From Rhodoplanes azumiensis (GTDB taxonomy: Bacteria; Pseudomonadota; Alphaproteobacteria; Rhizobiales; Xanthobacteraceae): a stretch of DNA of 64,000 nucleotides. Where the stretch lies: NCBI RefSeq assembly GCF_042682915.1, contig NZ_JBHUIW010000018.1:1-64000 (forward strand). The letters run 5' to 3'. The translations under genes and the position numbers were made by a program. Below the pieces are notes generated by a model. It was given only the letters and a program-made list of their open reading frames with translations. It ran no database searches and was not told the origin of the DNA. Each line of letters starts with the position of its first letter. Positions within the stretch are counted from its first letter, which is position 1. This document shows, piece by piece, positions 35,134-44,118 of the stretch.

Positions 35134-36453
35134 TCACCCCCGCACGGCGCCTCTGCCGATGCTCGTGTAGGCGAAGCCGGCCGCCGCCATCTCGTCCGGG
35201 CGGTAGACGTTGCGCAGGTCGACCATCACGGGCTGCCGCATCGCGCTCTTGAGCCGATCGAGGTCGAGGGCGCGGAACTGCTCCCATTCGGTGACGATGA
35301 CGACCGCGTCGGCGCCCTCGGCGCACTCGTAGGCATTGGCGCAGAAGGTGACGAGGCCGTCGAGGTCGCGCTTCGCCTGCTCCATGCCGGCCGGGTCGTA
35401 GGCCCGCACCTTGGCGCCCATGTCGTTGAACGCCGTCACCAGCGGGATCGACGGCGCGTCGCGCATGTCGTCGGTGTTCGGCTTGAAGGTCAGGCCCAGC
35501 ACCGCGATCGTCTTGTCGCGCACCGACCCGCCGAGCGCCGCCGCGACCTTCCGCGCCATCGCGCGCTTTCTCTGATCGTTGACGGCCGCGACGGTCTCGA
35601 CGATGCGCAGCGGCGTGCCGTTGTCCTGCGCGGTCTTGATCAGCGCCAGCGTGTCCTTCGGGAAGCACGAGCCGCCGTAGCCCGGACCGGCATGCAGGAA
35701 CTTCGAGCCGATGCGGTTGTCGAGGCCGATGCCGCGCGCCACCTCCTGCACGTCGCCGCCGACCTGCTCGCACAGATCCGCGAGCTCGTTGATGAAGGTG
35801 ATCTTGGTGGCGAGGAACGCGTTCGCCGCGTACTTGATCAATTCGGCGGTGCCGCGCGCCGTGAACATCAGCGGCGCCTGGTTGAGATAGAGCGGCCGGT
35901 AGAGCTCGGTCATCACCTTGCGGGCGCGCTCGTCGGTGGTGCCGACGACGATGCGGTCGGGATGCTTGAAGTCGCGGATCGCCGCGCCCTCGCGCAGGAA
36001 CTCGGGGTTCGACACCACGGCGAACTCGGCGTCGGGCCGGGTCTCGCGGATGATCCGCTCGACCTCGTCGCCGGTGCCGACCGGCACGGTCGACTTGGTG
36101 ACCACCACGGTGAAGCCGTCGAGCGCCGCCGCGATCTCGCGGGCGCAGGCGTAGACATAGGAGAGGTCGGCGTGGCCGTCGCCGCGCCGTGACGGGGTGC
36201 CGACCGCGATGAACACGGCATCGGCCGCCGCGACCGGCCCGGCCAACTCCGTCGTGAAGTCGAGCCGCTTCTCGCGCACGTTCGTCGCGACCAGCTGGTC
36301 GAGGCCCGGCTCGTAGATCGGGATCTCGCCGGCCTGCAAGGCCGCGATCTTGCCGGCGTCTTTGTCGACGCAGGTCACCTCGTGGCCGAAGTCGGCGAAG
36401 CACGCCCCCGACACGAGGCCCACATAGCCGGTGCCGATCATCGCAACACGCAT
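35134..36453 (-). CDS. ugd: UDP-glucose 6-dehydrogenase
   Basis: A 439-aa enzyme that oxidises UDP-glucose to UDP-glucuronate with two NAD+. The N-terminal Rossmann motif MIGTGYVGLVSGACFADFGH, the middle segments FIAVGTPS and TKSTVPVGTGDEV, the catalytic Cys in GPGYGGSCFPKDT, and the Lys/Asn region AELIKYAANAFLATKITFIN are all present; the second Rossmann domain has VLGLTFKPNTDDMRDAPS. Length fits the family. UDP-glucuronate is a precursor for acidic exopolysaccharides, and a polysaccharide cluster starts 4.3 kb away. It is divergent from the diguanylate cyclase gene. Confidence 0.96.
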   Translation of the reverse strand: MRVAMIGTGYVGLVSGACFADFGHEVTCVDKDAGKIAALQAGEIPIYEPGLDQLVATNVREKRLDFTTELAGPVAAADAVFIAVGTPSRRGDGHADLSYVYACAREIAAALDGFTVVVTKSTVPVGTGDEVERIIRETRPDAEFAVVSNPEFLREGAAIRDFKHPDRIVVGTTDERARKVMTELYRPLYLNQAPLMFTARGTAELIKYAANAFLATKITFINELADLCEQVGGDVQEVARGIGLDNRIGSKFLHAGPGYGGSCFPKDTLALIKTAQDNGTPLRIVETVAAVNDQRKRAMARKVAAALGGSVRDKTIAVLGLTFKPNTDDMRDAPSIPLVTAFNDMGAKVRAYDPAGMEQAKRDLDGLVTFCANAYECAEGADAVVIVTEWEQFRALDLDRLKSAMRQPVMVDLRNVYRPDEMAAAGFAYTSIGRGAVRG

Positions 36454-36709
36454 CTGGAGGCCAGCCTTTCGGTTCCCGAGGTCGGGGGCGGGCCGCTCAT
36501 AACAAAGGCTTAGCGGGCGAACAAGCGATCCGCGGGCTGGCGCGACGGATCCGGGCTCTGCGTGGCCGAATTCGCATAGAACGGTATCGTCCGACCGTTT
36601 TAAAGTCTCGTCAACCATACCGAGGTCAGGTAGGACTCGCCCCCCGGTTGTCGAACCGCCTCGGCCGCCGGGCCCGCTCACACCCGGCTCACCCGTGAAG
36701 AAACCGGCC

Positions 36710-37756
36710 ATGTCGCAGACGCCTGCCACGACCGATCCGGCGACCGCATTCGCCATCGCTCTCAGAGCCCTGGAGCGAATCCGCGACCTCGGGCAGGTGC
36801 CCGATCCGGCGACCTTCACGGTGTGGTTCACGTATTTCCAGGGCCACAACCAGGCCCTCAACCGCGACATCGAGGAGCTCGACCCGGACGCCGTGTCGCG
36901 GACGCGGCTGAACGCGATTCACGACCGGCATTTCGGGACCGAGCGGCATTTCGGCCAGCTTCTGTCGGTCGGCGAGGCGCTCGGCGCCGAGACCCGCAAG
37001 GTCGAGAGCGTGATCCGGGTGGCCTCCGGCTCGGCCGCCGGCTACGGCATCGACCTGCAGAGCGCCGCCGAGGCCCTCGATTCCGGCGCCGCCGGCCTGT
37101 CGGTGTCGGAGCTGATCAAGTCGCTGGTCCGCTCCACCGACGCGATCCAGCAGACCAATGCGCTCCTTCAGGCCCAGCTCCAGCAGTCCGAGCATCAGTT
37201 TCGGCTGTTGCAGGAAAACATGGAGACGCTGCGCCTGGAGAGCATGACGGATCCGCTCACCCGGCTGGCGAATCGCAAGTATTTCGACTTTTCGCTGACC
37301 CAGGCGACGGCCCGGGCCGTCGACGACGAGGCGCCGGAGCCGTTCTCGCTCGCCATGGTCGACATCGACCGGTTCAAGCAGTTCAATGACCAGTTCGGAC
37401 ACACGACCGGCGACGACGTGCTGCGCCTCGTCGCCTTCGCGCTGAAGAACAACGTCCGCTCGAGCGATCTCGTCGCCCGCTACGGCGGCGACGAGTTCGC
37501 GGTGCTGCTGCCCAACGCGCCGCTCGAGGACGCCATGGCGGTCGGCGACCAGATCCGCAAGGCGGTCGCCGAGCGGCCGCTTCTGCGCCGCACCACCAAG
37601 GAGATGCTCGGCTACGTGACGCTGTCGATCGGAGTGGCGGCCTGGGCGCCGGGCGAAAGCTCCGAGGCCCTGCTCGAGCGGGCCGACCGTCATCTCTACG
37701 AGGCGAAGGCGAACGGGCGAAACTGCCTGGTCGGCGCCCCCGTCCGCCCGAGCTGA
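36710..37756 (+). CDS. Diguanylate cyclase (GGDEF)
   Basis: A 348-aa cytoplasmic protein. The C-terminal GGDEF domain (about 180-345) starts TDPLTRLANRKYFDFSL, has the metal Asp in MVDIDRFKQFND, the intact active site RYGGDEFAVLLP and the closing SIGVAAWAPGE-x-LLERADRHLYEAKANGRN. No RxxD inhibitory site lies five residues before GGDEF (SSDLVARYGGDEF has S-S-D-L). The N-terminal half is helical, with a coiled-coil-like run of Gln/Leu before the domain, and resembles no sensor I know. It should make c-di-GMP. The start at 36710 is preferred; a GTG at 36695 is in frame. Its location beside ugd and polysaccharide genes fits control of exopolysaccharide. Confidence 0.92.
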   Translation: MSQTPATTDPATAFAIALRALERIRDLGQVPDPATFTVWFTYFQGHNQALNRDIEELDPDAVSRTRLNAIHDRHFGTERHFGQLLSVGEALGAETRKVESVIRVASGSAAGYGIDLQSAAEALDSGAAGLSVSELIKSLVRSTDAIQQTNALLQAQLQQSEHQFRLLQENMETLRLESMTDPLTRLANRKYFDFSLTQATARAVDDEAPEPFSLAMVDIDRFKQFNDQFGHTTGDDVLRLVAFALKNNVRSSDLVARYGGDEFAVLLPNAPLEDAMAVGDQIRKAVAERPLLRRTTKEMLGYVTLSIGVAAWAPGESSEALLERADRHLYEAKANGRNCLVGAPVRPS

Positions 37757-37905
37757 GCGCGCCGCTTCGCGCCCTCTCGGCGGCGGCACCACGGCCACAC
37801 GCCGTCACCGAGCCGCATACGTACAAGTCCCGAGGCAGGGCGACGACTCGGGGCTCTACGGTGCGGATCCGCCACTCCGGCGACTCGCATTTTCAGGAGG
37901 GCCGC

Positions 37906-39303
37906 TTGCATTTGACCGACGCGCTTCCGATCGTCCGGCCGCGACGCCGTCGACCGGCCTTGCTGGCCGGCGCCGCCGGCCTCGCATTCCTGCTCGGGCT
38001 CGTCCCGATGCTGCCCGGCGACCGGGCGATCGCGCAGACGCCGGCCGCGGCCGGCGCCTCCGCCGGGACGCCCGCGGCCACGACACCGCAGCAGCAGACG
38101 TTGTCGCGCGAGCAGCTCGAGGCGCTGGTCGCGCCGATCGCGCTCTACTCCGACGACCTGCTGTCGCAGGTGCTGATGGCGTCGACCTATCCGCTGGAGA
38201 TCGTCCAGGCGGCGCGCTGGCAGAAGGCGAATGCGAACCTTTCCGGCGCGGCCCTGCAGGACGCGCTGCAGAAGCAGCCCTGGGACGCCAGCGTCAAGGC
38301 GCTGGTCGCGGTGCCGCAGACCCTGACCATGCTCAACGACCAGCTCGACTGGACCCAGAAGCTCGGCGACGCCTTCCTGGCCCAGCAGGGCGACGTGCTC
38401 GACGCCGTGCAGCGGCTGCGCGCTCGCGCCGACGCGGCCGGCACCCTGAAGACGACCAAGCAGCAGAAGGTCTCGACCCGAACGGCCGAGGGCCGGACCG
38501 TGTTCGTCATCGAGCAGGCCGATCCGCAGGTCGTCTTCGTGCCGGCCTACGACCCGAACGTCGTCTTCGGCGCGTGGCCCTATCCGGCCTATCCGCCGGT
38601 CGCCTGGTATCCGCCCGGCTACGTGGCGAGCGGCGCCCTGTGGTTCGGAGCCGGGGTCGCCGCCGGCGCGGCGCTGTGGGGCGGCCTCAACTGGTGGAAC
38701 CGCCAGGTCAACATCGACGTCAACCGCTTCAACAACTTCAACCGCACCAACATCGTCGACGGCACGTGGCGGCACAATGTCGACCATCGCCGCGGCGTCG
38801 CCTACGGCAATGCCGACGTGGCGCGTCAGTTCGGCCGTGGTGCCGCCGACACCGCCTCGCGCGAGGCCTTCCGCGGCCGGCTCGAAGCCGGCCAAGACCC
38901 TATTCGTGATCGCGCTGGTCTCGGTGACCGGGGCGGACCGGGCGACCGCCGTCCCGCAGACCGGGCCGGGGGCGCCGACCGAGGGGATCGCGGTGGCCGG
39001 GCGGCGACCGCCGACCGGCCGAGGCCGGCGGCCCGTGACGCCGCCCGCACCCGCGAAGCGTCACGCGGCGGCGGAGCCTTCGACGGCGTCGGCCGCGGCG
39101 GCGACGTGCGGCGCGAGAGCGCCCGCGGTGCGGCCAGCCGGGCGGCCAGCCGGGGGGCGGCGCCGGCGCGCGACGGCGGCGGCGAGTTCCGCGGTGGCGG
39201 CGTGCGTGGCGGCGGAGCGGAGTTTCGCGGCGGCGGTGGCGGCCCCAGGGGCGGCGGTGGCGGCTTGCGTGGTGGCGGCGGCGGACGCGGAGGACGACGA
39301 TGA
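37906..39303 (+). CDS. DUF3300 envelope protein
   Basis: A 465-aa secreted protein of the DUF3300 family. The signal region PALLAGAAGLAFLLGLVPML is followed by a linker and the domain LEALVAPIALYSDDLLSQVL, with the AARWQKANANLSG and VVFVPAYDPNVVFGAWPYPA blocks. The last 130 residues are low-complexity, Arg/Gly/Asp-rich and end in RGG repeats. The start is probably a TTG at 37906 because a strong AGGAGG lies five bases upstream; a GTG at 37861 lacks this. DUF3300 genes are usually followed by a DUF2950 gene, as here with a four-base overlap. Function is unknown. Confidence 0.88.
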   Translation: MHLTDALPIVRPRRRRPALLAGAAGLAFLLGLVPMLPGDRAIAQTPAAAGASAGTPAATTPQQQTLSREQLEALVAPIALYSDDLLSQVLMASTYPLEIVQAARWQKANANLSGAALQDALQKQPWDASVKALVAVPQTLTMLNDQLDWTQKLGDAFLAQQGDVLDAVQRLRARADAAGTLKTTKQQKVSTRTAEGRTVFVIEQADPQVVFVPAYDPNVVFGAWPYPAYPPVAWYPPGYVASGALWFGAGVAAGAALWGGLNWWNRQVNIDVNRFNNFNRTNIVDGTWRHNVDHRRGVAYGNADVARQFGRGAADTASREAFRGRLEAGQDPIRDRAGLGDRGGPGDRRPADRAGGADRGDRGGRAATADRPRPAARDAARTREASRGGGAFDGVGRGGDVRRESARGAASRAASRGAAPARDGGGEFRGGGVRGGGAEFRGGGGGPRGGGGGLRGGGGGRGGRR

Positions 39304-40382
39304 GCCCCCTCGCGCGCGTTCCGCTCGATCCCCCGTCCGCCCAGGAGACGACCGCCATGCCGTGCGTCATCGCCCCCAGCGTCATCGCCCCCGGGAGCAT
39401 CGTCTCCCGGAGCATCGTCGACATCGTCGATCGTGTCGTCCGGGCGCTCGCACCGGTCGCTCGCATCGCATGCGTCGCGCTCGTCGCGCTTCTGCTCGCG
39501 CCCCTCGCCGCATCGGCGGCGCCGGCGCCGGCGCCGCCGCGCGGCTTCGCCAGCCCGCAGGACGCCGCCCAGGCCCTCTACGAGGCCGCCAAGGCCAAGG
39601 ACCGCAAGGCCGTGGTCGCCATCCTCGGCCCCGCCGTCCGCACCTGGATCCTGTCCGGCGATCCGGTGCAGGACCGCGCCCGCGTCGCGCGCTTCGTCGA
39701 CGCCTTCGCCAAGAAATCGGCGGTCACTGCCGAGGGTGACGCCAAGGCGGTGCTGACCGTCGGCGACGACGACTTCCCATTCCCGTTCCCGCTCGTGAAG
39801 AGCGACGGCAAATGGCGCTTCGATCCCGACGCAGGCCGCGAGGAGGTGCTCAATCGGCTGATCGGCCGCAACGAGCTCGACACCATCCAGACCCTGCTGG
39901 CGATCGTCGATGCGCAGCGCGACTACGCGGCTCGCCGGCACCGAGACGGTGCCGCGACCGAGTACGCGCAGCGGTTCCGCTCGCGCCCCGGCAAGACCGA
40001 CGGCCTGTACTGGCCGGCCCGGCAGGGCGAGCCGCCGAGCCCGCTCGGGCCGCTGGTCGCCGACGCCGAGCGGCAGGGCTACGACGCCAAGGCCGGACGG
40101 GTGCCGTACCACGGCTATCTGTTCCGCATGCTGACCGCGCAAGGGCCGAAGGCGCCGGGCGGCGCCTACGAGTATCTGGCGAAAGGTCGGCTGATCGGCG
40201 GCTTCGCCGTGCTGGCCTATCCGGCCCGCTACGGGGTCTCCGGCGTCAAGACCTTCGCGGTGAGCCACGACGGCATCGTCTACGAGGCCGACCTCGGCCC
40301 GCGCACCGGCACGATCGCGCCCCGCATCCGAGCCTTCGATCCGGACGAGCCGTGGACCAAAGTGGCGCCGCCCAAGTCCTGA
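39300..40382 (+). CDS. DUF2950 envelope protein
   Basis: A 360-aa protein of the DUF2950 family, the usual partner of DUF3300. After a membrane or signal segment (VARIACVALVALLLAPLAASA) it reads FASPQDAAQALYEAAKAKDR, then blocks such as YWPARQGEPPSPLGPLV, GRVPYHGYLFRMLTAQGP and GFAVLAYPARYGVSGVKTFA that define the family. The start at 39300 overlaps the DUF3300 stop (ATGA) and has GGAGG six bases upstream; ATG 39357 also has AGGAG and would shorten the N-terminus by 19 residues. Function is unknown. The coupling suggests a periplasmic two-protein unit. Confidence 0.88.
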   Translation: MSPLARVPLDPPSAQETTAMPCVIAPSVIAPGSIVSRSIVDIVDRVVRALAPVARIACVALVALLLAPLAASAAPAPAPPRGFASPQDAAQALYEAAKAKDRKAVVAILGPAVRTWILSGDPVQDRARVARFVDAFAKKSAVTAEGDAKAVLTVGDDDFPFPFPLVKSDGKWRFDPDAGREEVLNRLIGRNELDTIQTLLAIVDAQRDYAARRHRDGAATEYAQRFRSRPGKTDGLYWPARQGEPPSPLGPLVADAERQGYDAKAGRVPYHGYLFRMLTAQGPKAPGGAYEYLAKGRLIGGFAVLAYPARYGVSGVKTFAVSHDGIVYEADLGPRTGTIAPRIRAFDPDEPWTKVAPPKS

Positions 40383-40756
40383 CCGCCGCGGAGCAATCGC
40401 CGGAAGCCGCGACCGACGCCCGTCCGGGCGGCCGGCCGGTCACGATTGCGTTAACGCCTGTGGATGACGACAGCGGCTGGATGCACGCATCCACACTTTT
40501 AACGAGTATTTTTCACGAGCAATCGGCAGAGATTGCGCGCCGCATGCGCGACTCGCGTCATTTTTTGCAACCTACACGTGCATGAGCCGCTGACACTCGA
40601 TAGGCGATGGTGAACGCGCGCCGGGTCCGGTCGGAGCAATTAACCTTCGGTCATTAACGAACTCTTTAGGAATTGATTGAGCCTACGCCGAGCCAGCCCG
40701 TAAGAGAGGAGCACGCTGAAAGAAGAATTCGAGCAGCGGACCGGTGGAGGCCTCAC
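40383..40756 (+). promoter_or_regulatory. Upstream region of the polysaccharide operon
   Basis: A 374-base gap that is less GC-rich than its surroundings, especially 40440-40690. It contains a perfect ten-base palindrome GCGTTAACGC (40448-40457) and an inverted repeat TGGATGC-AC-GCATCCA (40478-40493) followed by a T-rich stretch. These could be regulator sites or a weak terminator of the DUF2950 gene. An A/T-rich segment (40638-40690) lies before the first glycosyltransferase and is the likely promoter. No gene is seen in the gap. Confidence 0.45.
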
Positions 40757-41923
40757 TTGCGTGTCGCTGTAGTTCATGACTGGCTCTACACGGTCGGCGG
40801 TGCCGAGCGGGTGCTGGGGGAGATCCTGCGGTGCTACCCCGGCGCCGACGTGTACACGCTTTTCGATGTGCTCGATCCGGCCGAACGCGCCAAGATCGGC
40901 TACGAGACGGCGCATACGAGCTTCATGCAGCGGCTGCCGTTCATCGGCTCGCAGCACCGCACCTATCTGCCGCTGATGCCGCTCGCCATCGAGCAGTTCG
41001 ACCTGTCCGGCTACGATCTCGTGCTGTCGTCGAGCTATGCGGTGGCCAAGGGCGTGCTGGTCGGCCCCGACCAGGTCCACGTCTCCTACGTCCACTCGCC
41101 GATGCGCTACGCCTGGGATCTCCAGCACAGCTATCTGCGCGAGAGCGGCTACGGCCGGGTGAAGAGCGCCGTCGCCCGCATGGTCCTGCACCGCATGCGC
41201 CTGTGGGACAGCCGCACGGCGAGCGGACCGGACGCCATGATCGCCAACTCGGCCTTCGTGGCGCGACGCATCCGTCGGGTCTACGGCCGCACCGCCAAGG
41301 TGATCTATCCGCCCGTCACCATCGCCAAGCCGCGCCCCGAGGTGCCGCGCGGCAACCACTTCCTCGCGGCGAGCCGGCTGGTGCCCTACAAGAACATCGA
41401 GGCCGTGGTGCGGGCCTTCGCGGACCTGCCCGATCTCGAGCTGACGGTCGCCGGCGCCGGTCCCGAGGGCAAGCGGCTGCGCGAGATCGCCACGCCGAAC
41501 GTGACGTTCGCCGGCTTCGTCAGCGACGAGGAGCTGCGCCGCCTGATGGCCACGGCCCGCGCCTTCGTGTTCGCCGCCGAGGAGGACTTCGGCATCATCA
41601 TGGTCGAGGCGCTCTCCGAGGGCACGCCCGTGCTGGCGCTCGGTCGCGGCGGCGCCCGCGAGATCGTCTCGGCCGCGGTGCCGAACCGCTCGGGCATGTT
41701 CTTCCTGACCCCGTCGCCCGACGACATCGCCGACTGCGTGCGCGCCTTCGTGGTGCAGGAGCAGACCTTCTCGCGTTCGATCTGCCGGCAGCAGGCGCAG
41801 CGCTTCTCGGCCGAGCGTTTCCGGGCCGAGTTCCAGGCCTTCGTCGAGAAGGAGCTGGAGACGGCCCGTCGCGCCCGCGACGACGCCACCGGTTCGTTGT
41901 TCGCCACCCGCAGTTACGCGTGA
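40757..41923 (+). CDS. Glycosyltransferase family 4 (first gene of polysaccharide operon)
   Basis: A 388-aa GT-B glycosyltransferase. It begins RVAVVHDWLYTVGGAERVL, as in many GT4 enzymes of exopolysaccharide loci, and has HVSYVHSPMRYAWDL, the linker VIYPPV and the donor-binding half with FLAASRLVPYKNIEAVVRAF, FAGFVSDEELRRLM, and EEDFGIIMVEALSEGTPVLALG (the E-x7-E motif). Sugar donor and acceptor cannot be assigned, although this N-terminus is often annotated as mannosyl-type. The start is a TTG at 40757 with GGAGG six bases before it; an upstream in-frame TTG (40673) would add a poorly conserved Arg-rich tail. Next comes the Wzc-like gene, five bases downstream. Confidence 0.9.
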   Translation: MRVAVVHDWLYTVGGAERVLGEILRCYPGADVYTLFDVLDPAERAKIGYETAHTSFMQRLPFIGSQHRTYLPLMPLAIEQFDLSGYDLVLSSSYAVAKGVLVGPDQVHVSYVHSPMRYAWDLQHSYLRESGYGRVKSAVARMVLHRMRLWDSRTASGPDAMIANSAFVARRIRRVYGRTAKVIYPPVTIAKPRPEVPRGNHFLAASRLVPYKNIEAVVRAFADLPDLELTVAGAGPEGKRLREIATPNVTFAGFVSDEELRRLMATARAFVFAAEEDFGIIMVEALSEGTPVLALGRGGAREIVSAAVPNRSGMFFLTPSPDDIADCVRAFVVQEQTFSRSICRQQAQRFSAERFRAEFQAFVEKELETARRARDDATGSLFATRSYA

Positions 41924-41928
41924 GCCAG

Positions 41929-44118
41929 ATGTCGATCGGATCCCTCGCCACCGTCACGGATCTCGCCGGCGCGCCGCGCCGCACCGGCCTGCTGATCCGC
42001 CTCTGGCGGCGCCGCGGCATCGCCGCCGGCGTGTTCGTGGCCGTGATGGCCGTCACGGTGCTGGCCCTGCTGGTGCTGCCGGTCAGCTACCTGGCGTCTG
42101 GATCCGTGATCGTCGCCGAGCCGGAGCCCGGCGTCCCCAACCAGCCCGCCGCCTGGGCCCAGAAGATCGGCGACCCGGCCGACCTCGAGAGCCAGCTTCT
42201 GCTGGTGCGCTCGCCGCGGGTGATGCGCCTCGCCATGGCGCTGCCCGGCGCCTACGACGCGGTTCTGCGCGAGTGCCGCTGGCAGGCCGGTCACGGCCTG
42301 CTCGGCGTCCTGATGCCGTCGCGCGGCAAGAGCTGCGACCAGCTCGCCCCCGACAGCGAGGAGCTGATCGAGTACGTGATGGCGCGCTACAAGGTCGGCA
42401 CCGTCGGCCGCTCGCGGGTGATCACCATCGCCTATCAGTCGCCGCTGCCCGACGTCGCCCAGACGCTGGTCAATGCCCTGGTGACGGCCTTCCTGGACGA
42501 CCAGAAAGCCGGCCTGTCGTCGAGCCGCGAGGCCGCCGCCGCGTATCTGTGGCAGGAGCTGCGCCAGCTCGACGCCGAGGTGCGCGAGAAGGACGCGGCC
42601 ATCATGGAGTTCCGCCGGGCCAAAGGCCTGATGCGGGGCGCCGCCGCGCCGATCTCGTCGGAACGCCTCACCAGCATCAACCAGCAGCTCGCCGCCGCCG
42701 AGGCCGCGCGGGCCGACGCCGCCGCCCGGCTGAAGGAGATCCGGGCCAGCCAGGCGCGCGGCACCGCCGACGCGCCCGCCGTGCTGGCGAGCCGCTCGGT
42801 CGCCGACCTCAAGCAGCAGCTCACCACCGTCTCGGGCCAGCTCGCCAGCATGGCGGTGACGCTCGGCGACCGGCATCCCTCGCTGCGCGCCCTGCAGCGC
42901 GAGCGCGACACGCTCGATCAGCGCCTCTCCCAGGAGGTCGCGACCGTCGCGGCGAGCGCCCAGAAGAGCTACGACGCCGCCGACGCGCTGGTCGCCACGT
43001 TGAAGCAGCAGGCCGCCACCATCACGGCGGAGGTCGCCGCCGCGACGGCCGACGAGGCTTCGATCGAGAGCATGGTGCGGGCCGCCGACATCAAGCGGCA
43101 GAAGTACTCCGAGCTCTACAAGCGGGCGAGCGAGCTGGAGACGGAGCGGCGCGTGATGCAGGGCAGCACCCGCCTGGTCAGCCTCGCCGAGCATCCGACC
43201 AAGCCGTTCTTCCCCAAGAAGCTGCCGTTCCTGGCCGCCGGCTTCACGCTGGCGACGCTGCTCGGCCTCGGCGCCGCGCTGCTGCGCGACCGCGCGGACC
43301 GCAGCGTGCGGGCCTCCGGCGACCTCGCCACCGTCACGGGGGCGCCGATCTTCGCCGAGCTGCCGCGCGTCGTCGCCCGGACACCGGCCACCCCGGTGCT
43401 CGGCATGATGCTGAGCCGCCAGGCGGAGCTGCCGCTCGCCGCCGCGCTCGCCAAGGCGCGCCACGACCCCCACCTTCAGGACGCGCTGCGCAAGCTCTAT
43501 GCCGGGATCGTGCTGGCCGGCTCCAACGAGCGCTTCCGCACCATCCTGGTCACGTCGTCGGGCCCGAGCGAGGGCAAGACCTTCACGACGCTGGCGCTCG
43601 CCGAGCTGGTCGCCGCGACGGGCCGGCGCGTGCTGGTGCTCGAATGCGACATGCGCCGGCCGACCATCGCGGACGCGCTCGATCTCCCCGGCGGCCCGGG
43701 CCTCACCGCCGTGCTGACCGGCAAGTTCCCGCTGCGCGAGGCGGTGGTGCGCACCGGCATCCAAAATCTCGACGTCCTCCCGGCCGGCCGCCCGACCGCC
43801 GCGTCGACCGAGCTCCTGATGGGCAAGGCGATGCTCGAGGCGCTGCGCTTCGCCGAGACCTATGATCTCGTGCTGATCGACAGCCCGCCCGCCGACGTGC
43901 TGATGGACGCCCATGTGCTCGCCAAGCACGTCGACGGCGTGCTGTGCTGCACCCGCTGGGGACGCTCGTCGATCGCCGGCGCCGCCGCCGCCATCGAGCG
44001 CCTGCGGGCCGCCGGCGGCCACGTGTTCGGCATGACCATCACGATGGTGAAGCCGGACGACCTGCCCTTCTACGAGGCGAAGCCGGTTCGCTCGGTGGCC
44101 TATCTCGGAGCCGGTTGA
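41929..44118 (+). CDS. Wzc-type polysaccharide co-polymerase / BY-kinase
   Basis: A 729-aa inner-membrane protein with a Wzz-like chain-length domain and a cytoplasmic bacterial tyrosine kinase. TM1 (GIAAGVFVAVMAVTVLALLVL) is followed by a long periplasmic coiled-coil region (about 60-430) and the Pro-rich PTKPFFPKKLPFLAAGFTLA at TM2. The kinase domain (about 500-725) has Walker A SSGPSEGKTFTTLAL, Walker A' VLVLECDMRRPTI and Walker B YDLVLIDSPPADVL. The C-terminal tail, YEAKPVRSVAYLGAG, has only two Tyr instead of the Tyr-rich cluster of E. coli Wzc. Its stop overlaps the next glycosyltransferase start (TGATG). It should set polymer length and couple synthesis to export. Confidence 0.92.
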   Translation: MSIGSLATVTDLAGAPRRTGLLIRLWRRRGIAAGVFVAVMAVTVLALLVLPVSYLASGSVIVAEPEPGVPNQPAAWAQKIGDPADLESQLLLVRSPRVMRLAMALPGAYDAVLRECRWQAGHGLLGVLMPSRGKSCDQLAPDSEELIEYVMARYKVGTVGRSRVITIAYQSPLPDVAQTLVNALVTAFLDDQKAGLSSSREAAAAYLWQELRQLDAEVREKDAAIMEFRRAKGLMRGAAAPISSERLTSINQQLAAAEAARADAAARLKEIRASQARGTADAPAVLASRSVADLKQQLTTVSGQLASMAVTLGDRHPSLRALQRERDTLDQRLSQEVATVAASAQKSYDAADALVATLKQQAATITAEVAAATADEASIESMVRAADIKRQKYSELYKRASELETERRVMQGSTRLVSLAEHPTKPFFPKKLPFLAAGFTLATLLGLGAALLRDRADRSVRASGDLATVTGAPIFAELPRVVARTPATPVLGMMLSRQAELPLAAALAKARHDPHLQDALRKLYAGIVLAGSNERFRTILVTSSGPSEGKTFTTLALAELVAATGRRVLVLECDMRRPTIADALDLPGGPGLTAVLTGKFPLREAVVRTGIQNLDVLPAGRPTAASTELLMGKAMLEALRFAETYDLVLIDSPPADVLMDAHVLAKHVDGVLCCTRWGRSSIAGAAAAIERLRAAGGHVFGMTITMVKPDDLPFYEAKPVRSVAYLGAG

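Noticed and set aside
40640..40657. TTAA-N10-TTAA upstream of the polysaccharide operon as a CtrA site
   Set aside because: CtrA sites need a seven-base spacer; here it is ten.
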